Below, piece after piece: positions 63,182 to 64,000 of a DNA stretch of 64,000 nt. The notes under the pieces are model-generated. The model had not been told where the DNA came from and ran no database searches. It saw nothing but the letters and a program-made list of their open reading frames with translations. The stretch's first letter is position 1. The number at the start of each line of letters is the position of its first letter. The stretch is from Myxococcales bacterium (GTDB lineage: Bacteria > Myxococcota_A > Polyangia > Fen-1088), in contig PLNW01000083.1 of NCBI GenBank assembly GCA_003142855.1, forward strand, positions 124,001-188,000, given 5' to 3'. Both the position numbers and the translations under genes were made by a program.

Positions 63182-64000
63182 ATGTTCCGCTCATGCTTGC
63201 GACTCGCCGTCGGTGTCGCCCTGATGGCCGCGTGCGGCTGTCGCTCCGATCCCGACAAGCCGCTCGGGCCCGCCGATTCATACATTTTGTTCGCGCCGGT
63301 CGTGGGAAAGCTGGAGGGCGCACTTCCTGTCGTGCGCCGTCTCGACATCAAGGACCAGGCGGTGCAACCACTTCCCCAGCTTCTCGAGTCCAGCTTCGCC
63401 TTCGAGATGCTGCGGACAGCCTACCTGGCCAAGCAGTTCGTTCGCGAGGCCAGCGCCGACGGCCAGCGTTTCACGGCGGCCGCACAGCGTCTAGGCGCCG
63501 AGCCGACCTGTCTGGTTCTGGGGCTGGAACGACAGCCCTACGGACGCGGACTGGCCTTGCCCCAGACTTTCGGTGGCGTCCAGTCGCGTCCCGGCCTGCC
63601 GTGGATTGGCTTGCCCACGGAACCCTCTGCCGACAAGGCGCTGGTGCAGACCCTGACCGGCCGTCTGGCCACCTACGTCGCGCATTTCGTCGCCACAGCA
63701 GGGGTGCTGTCCGACGGGAGCGTGCCTCCCCCGGTTCTCGTCGAAGGCTACCGCATGGCCATGGAAGTCATTGCGCGCGAGTGGCGGGAGAGCCCCGGGC
63801 CGGCTGGCGTGATCCAGGTCGAAGAGGGTTCAAGCGCCCAACGTGAGATCTTCGCCAACGTGCGCGAGAACCGATATGTCCTGCAGCAGGACGGAACGAC
63901 CCTGCGCGCCGCGCGCGACCTGCTCGAGGATCCGGGCGTGGCCGCCACGGTCATCTACCGCATGGCTCAGTCGCGTGCCCTGGCTGGGCGAGTCGCGCCC
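63182..64000 (+). CDS. Predicted lipoprotein, 3' end beyond the window
   Basis: The frame from the ATG at 63182 is open to the window edge (273 codons) with normal codon use. Lipobox region VALMAACGC near residue 18. The mature part begins SDPDKPLGPADSYILFAPVV and contains SAQREIFANVRENRYVLQQDG. It is divergent from the large protein, with 77 bases between, including a TAGACT element near 63168. No family recognised; the full length is unknown. Confidence 0.75.
   Translation, partial: MFRSCLRLAVGVALMAACGCRSDPDKPLGPADSYILFAPVVGKLEGALPVVRRLDIKDQAVQPLPQLLESSFAFEMLRTAYLAKQFVREASADGQRFTAAAQRLGAEPTCLVLGLERQPYGRGLALPQTFGGVQSRPGLPWIGLPTEPSADKALVQTLTGRLATYVAHFVATAGVLSDGSVPPPVLVEGYRMAMEVIAREWRESPGPAGVIQVEEGSSAQREIFANVRENRYVLQQDGTTLRAARDLLEDPGVAATVIYRMAQSRALAGRVAP

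Noticed and set aside
63121-63846. 241-codon plus-strand frame at the right end
   Set aside because: The frame starting at 63182 has a lipoprotein signal and stays open to the edge; this one is Arg-rich and stops early.

Overview
The window is a GC-rich, gene-dense bacterial chromosome segment with no plasmid, phage or transposase genes. It most resembles a member of the Myxococcota/deltaproteobacterial group. The reasons are the many lipoproteins of unknown function, two PilZ proteins, a Ser/Thr kinase–PP2C phosphatase–FHA cluster, a second FHA protein fused to a secretion-ATPase-like domain, an NtrC-type two-component pair, and multihaem cytochromes with CX4CH motifs of the kind described in Geobacter. 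Finer placement is not possible from this sequence alone.

Layout: 1-2642 is a truncated histidine kinase and its sigma-54 response regulator. 2643-3071 is a gene-free block of a dispersed repeat. 4021-7713 is a three-gene cytochrome–barrel–cytochrome operon that looks like a trans-outer-membrane electron conduit. 7716-10156 holds metW, metX and an Rrf2-type regulator. 10325-15270 holds era, der, a YfgM-like protein and a BamB-like lipoprotein. 16028-19113 holds queA (apparently starting at CTG), tgt and elbB. 19129-22729 has a glycosyltransferase-like membrane protein, a DUF507 protein, a tRNA with CAU anticodon, a PilZ protein and a calcium-repeat lipoprotein. 22838-25803 is an RHH protein, lepA and lepB. 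25804-29336 (minus strand) is the kinase, phosphatase and FHA cluster. 29451-33182 has secreted proteins, including a phospholipase-like protein without key zinc ligands and a hexapeptide-repeat lipoprotein. 33304-36296 has a phosphate permease and the FHA/CpaF-like protein. 38105-41384 is tyrA–lipoprotein–aroA. 42510-45552 has an MlaC-like protein and PrkA. 46324-48994 is a DUF790 (Bax1)–XPB-like helicase pair. 51102-54894 has a DacZ-like diadenylate cyclase, an AlkD-like protein, hisS and a CinA N-domain protein. 54969-57463 has an FtsB/DivIC-like protein and a GGDEF protein. The right end has a large membrane protein, a large secreted/anchored protein and a lipoprotein cut by the window edge.

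Several groups make functional sense together: the conduit (12 plus 13 haem sites around a barrel), the methionine genes behind a cysteine-containing Rrf2 regulator, der/YfgM/BamB for envelope biogenesis, queA/tgt for queuosine, tyrA/aroA for aromatic amino acids, and XPB/Bax1 for DNA repair. Two dispersed repeat families are present, one of which lies inside a coding frame. Two convergent gene pairs end on the same shared CTAG.
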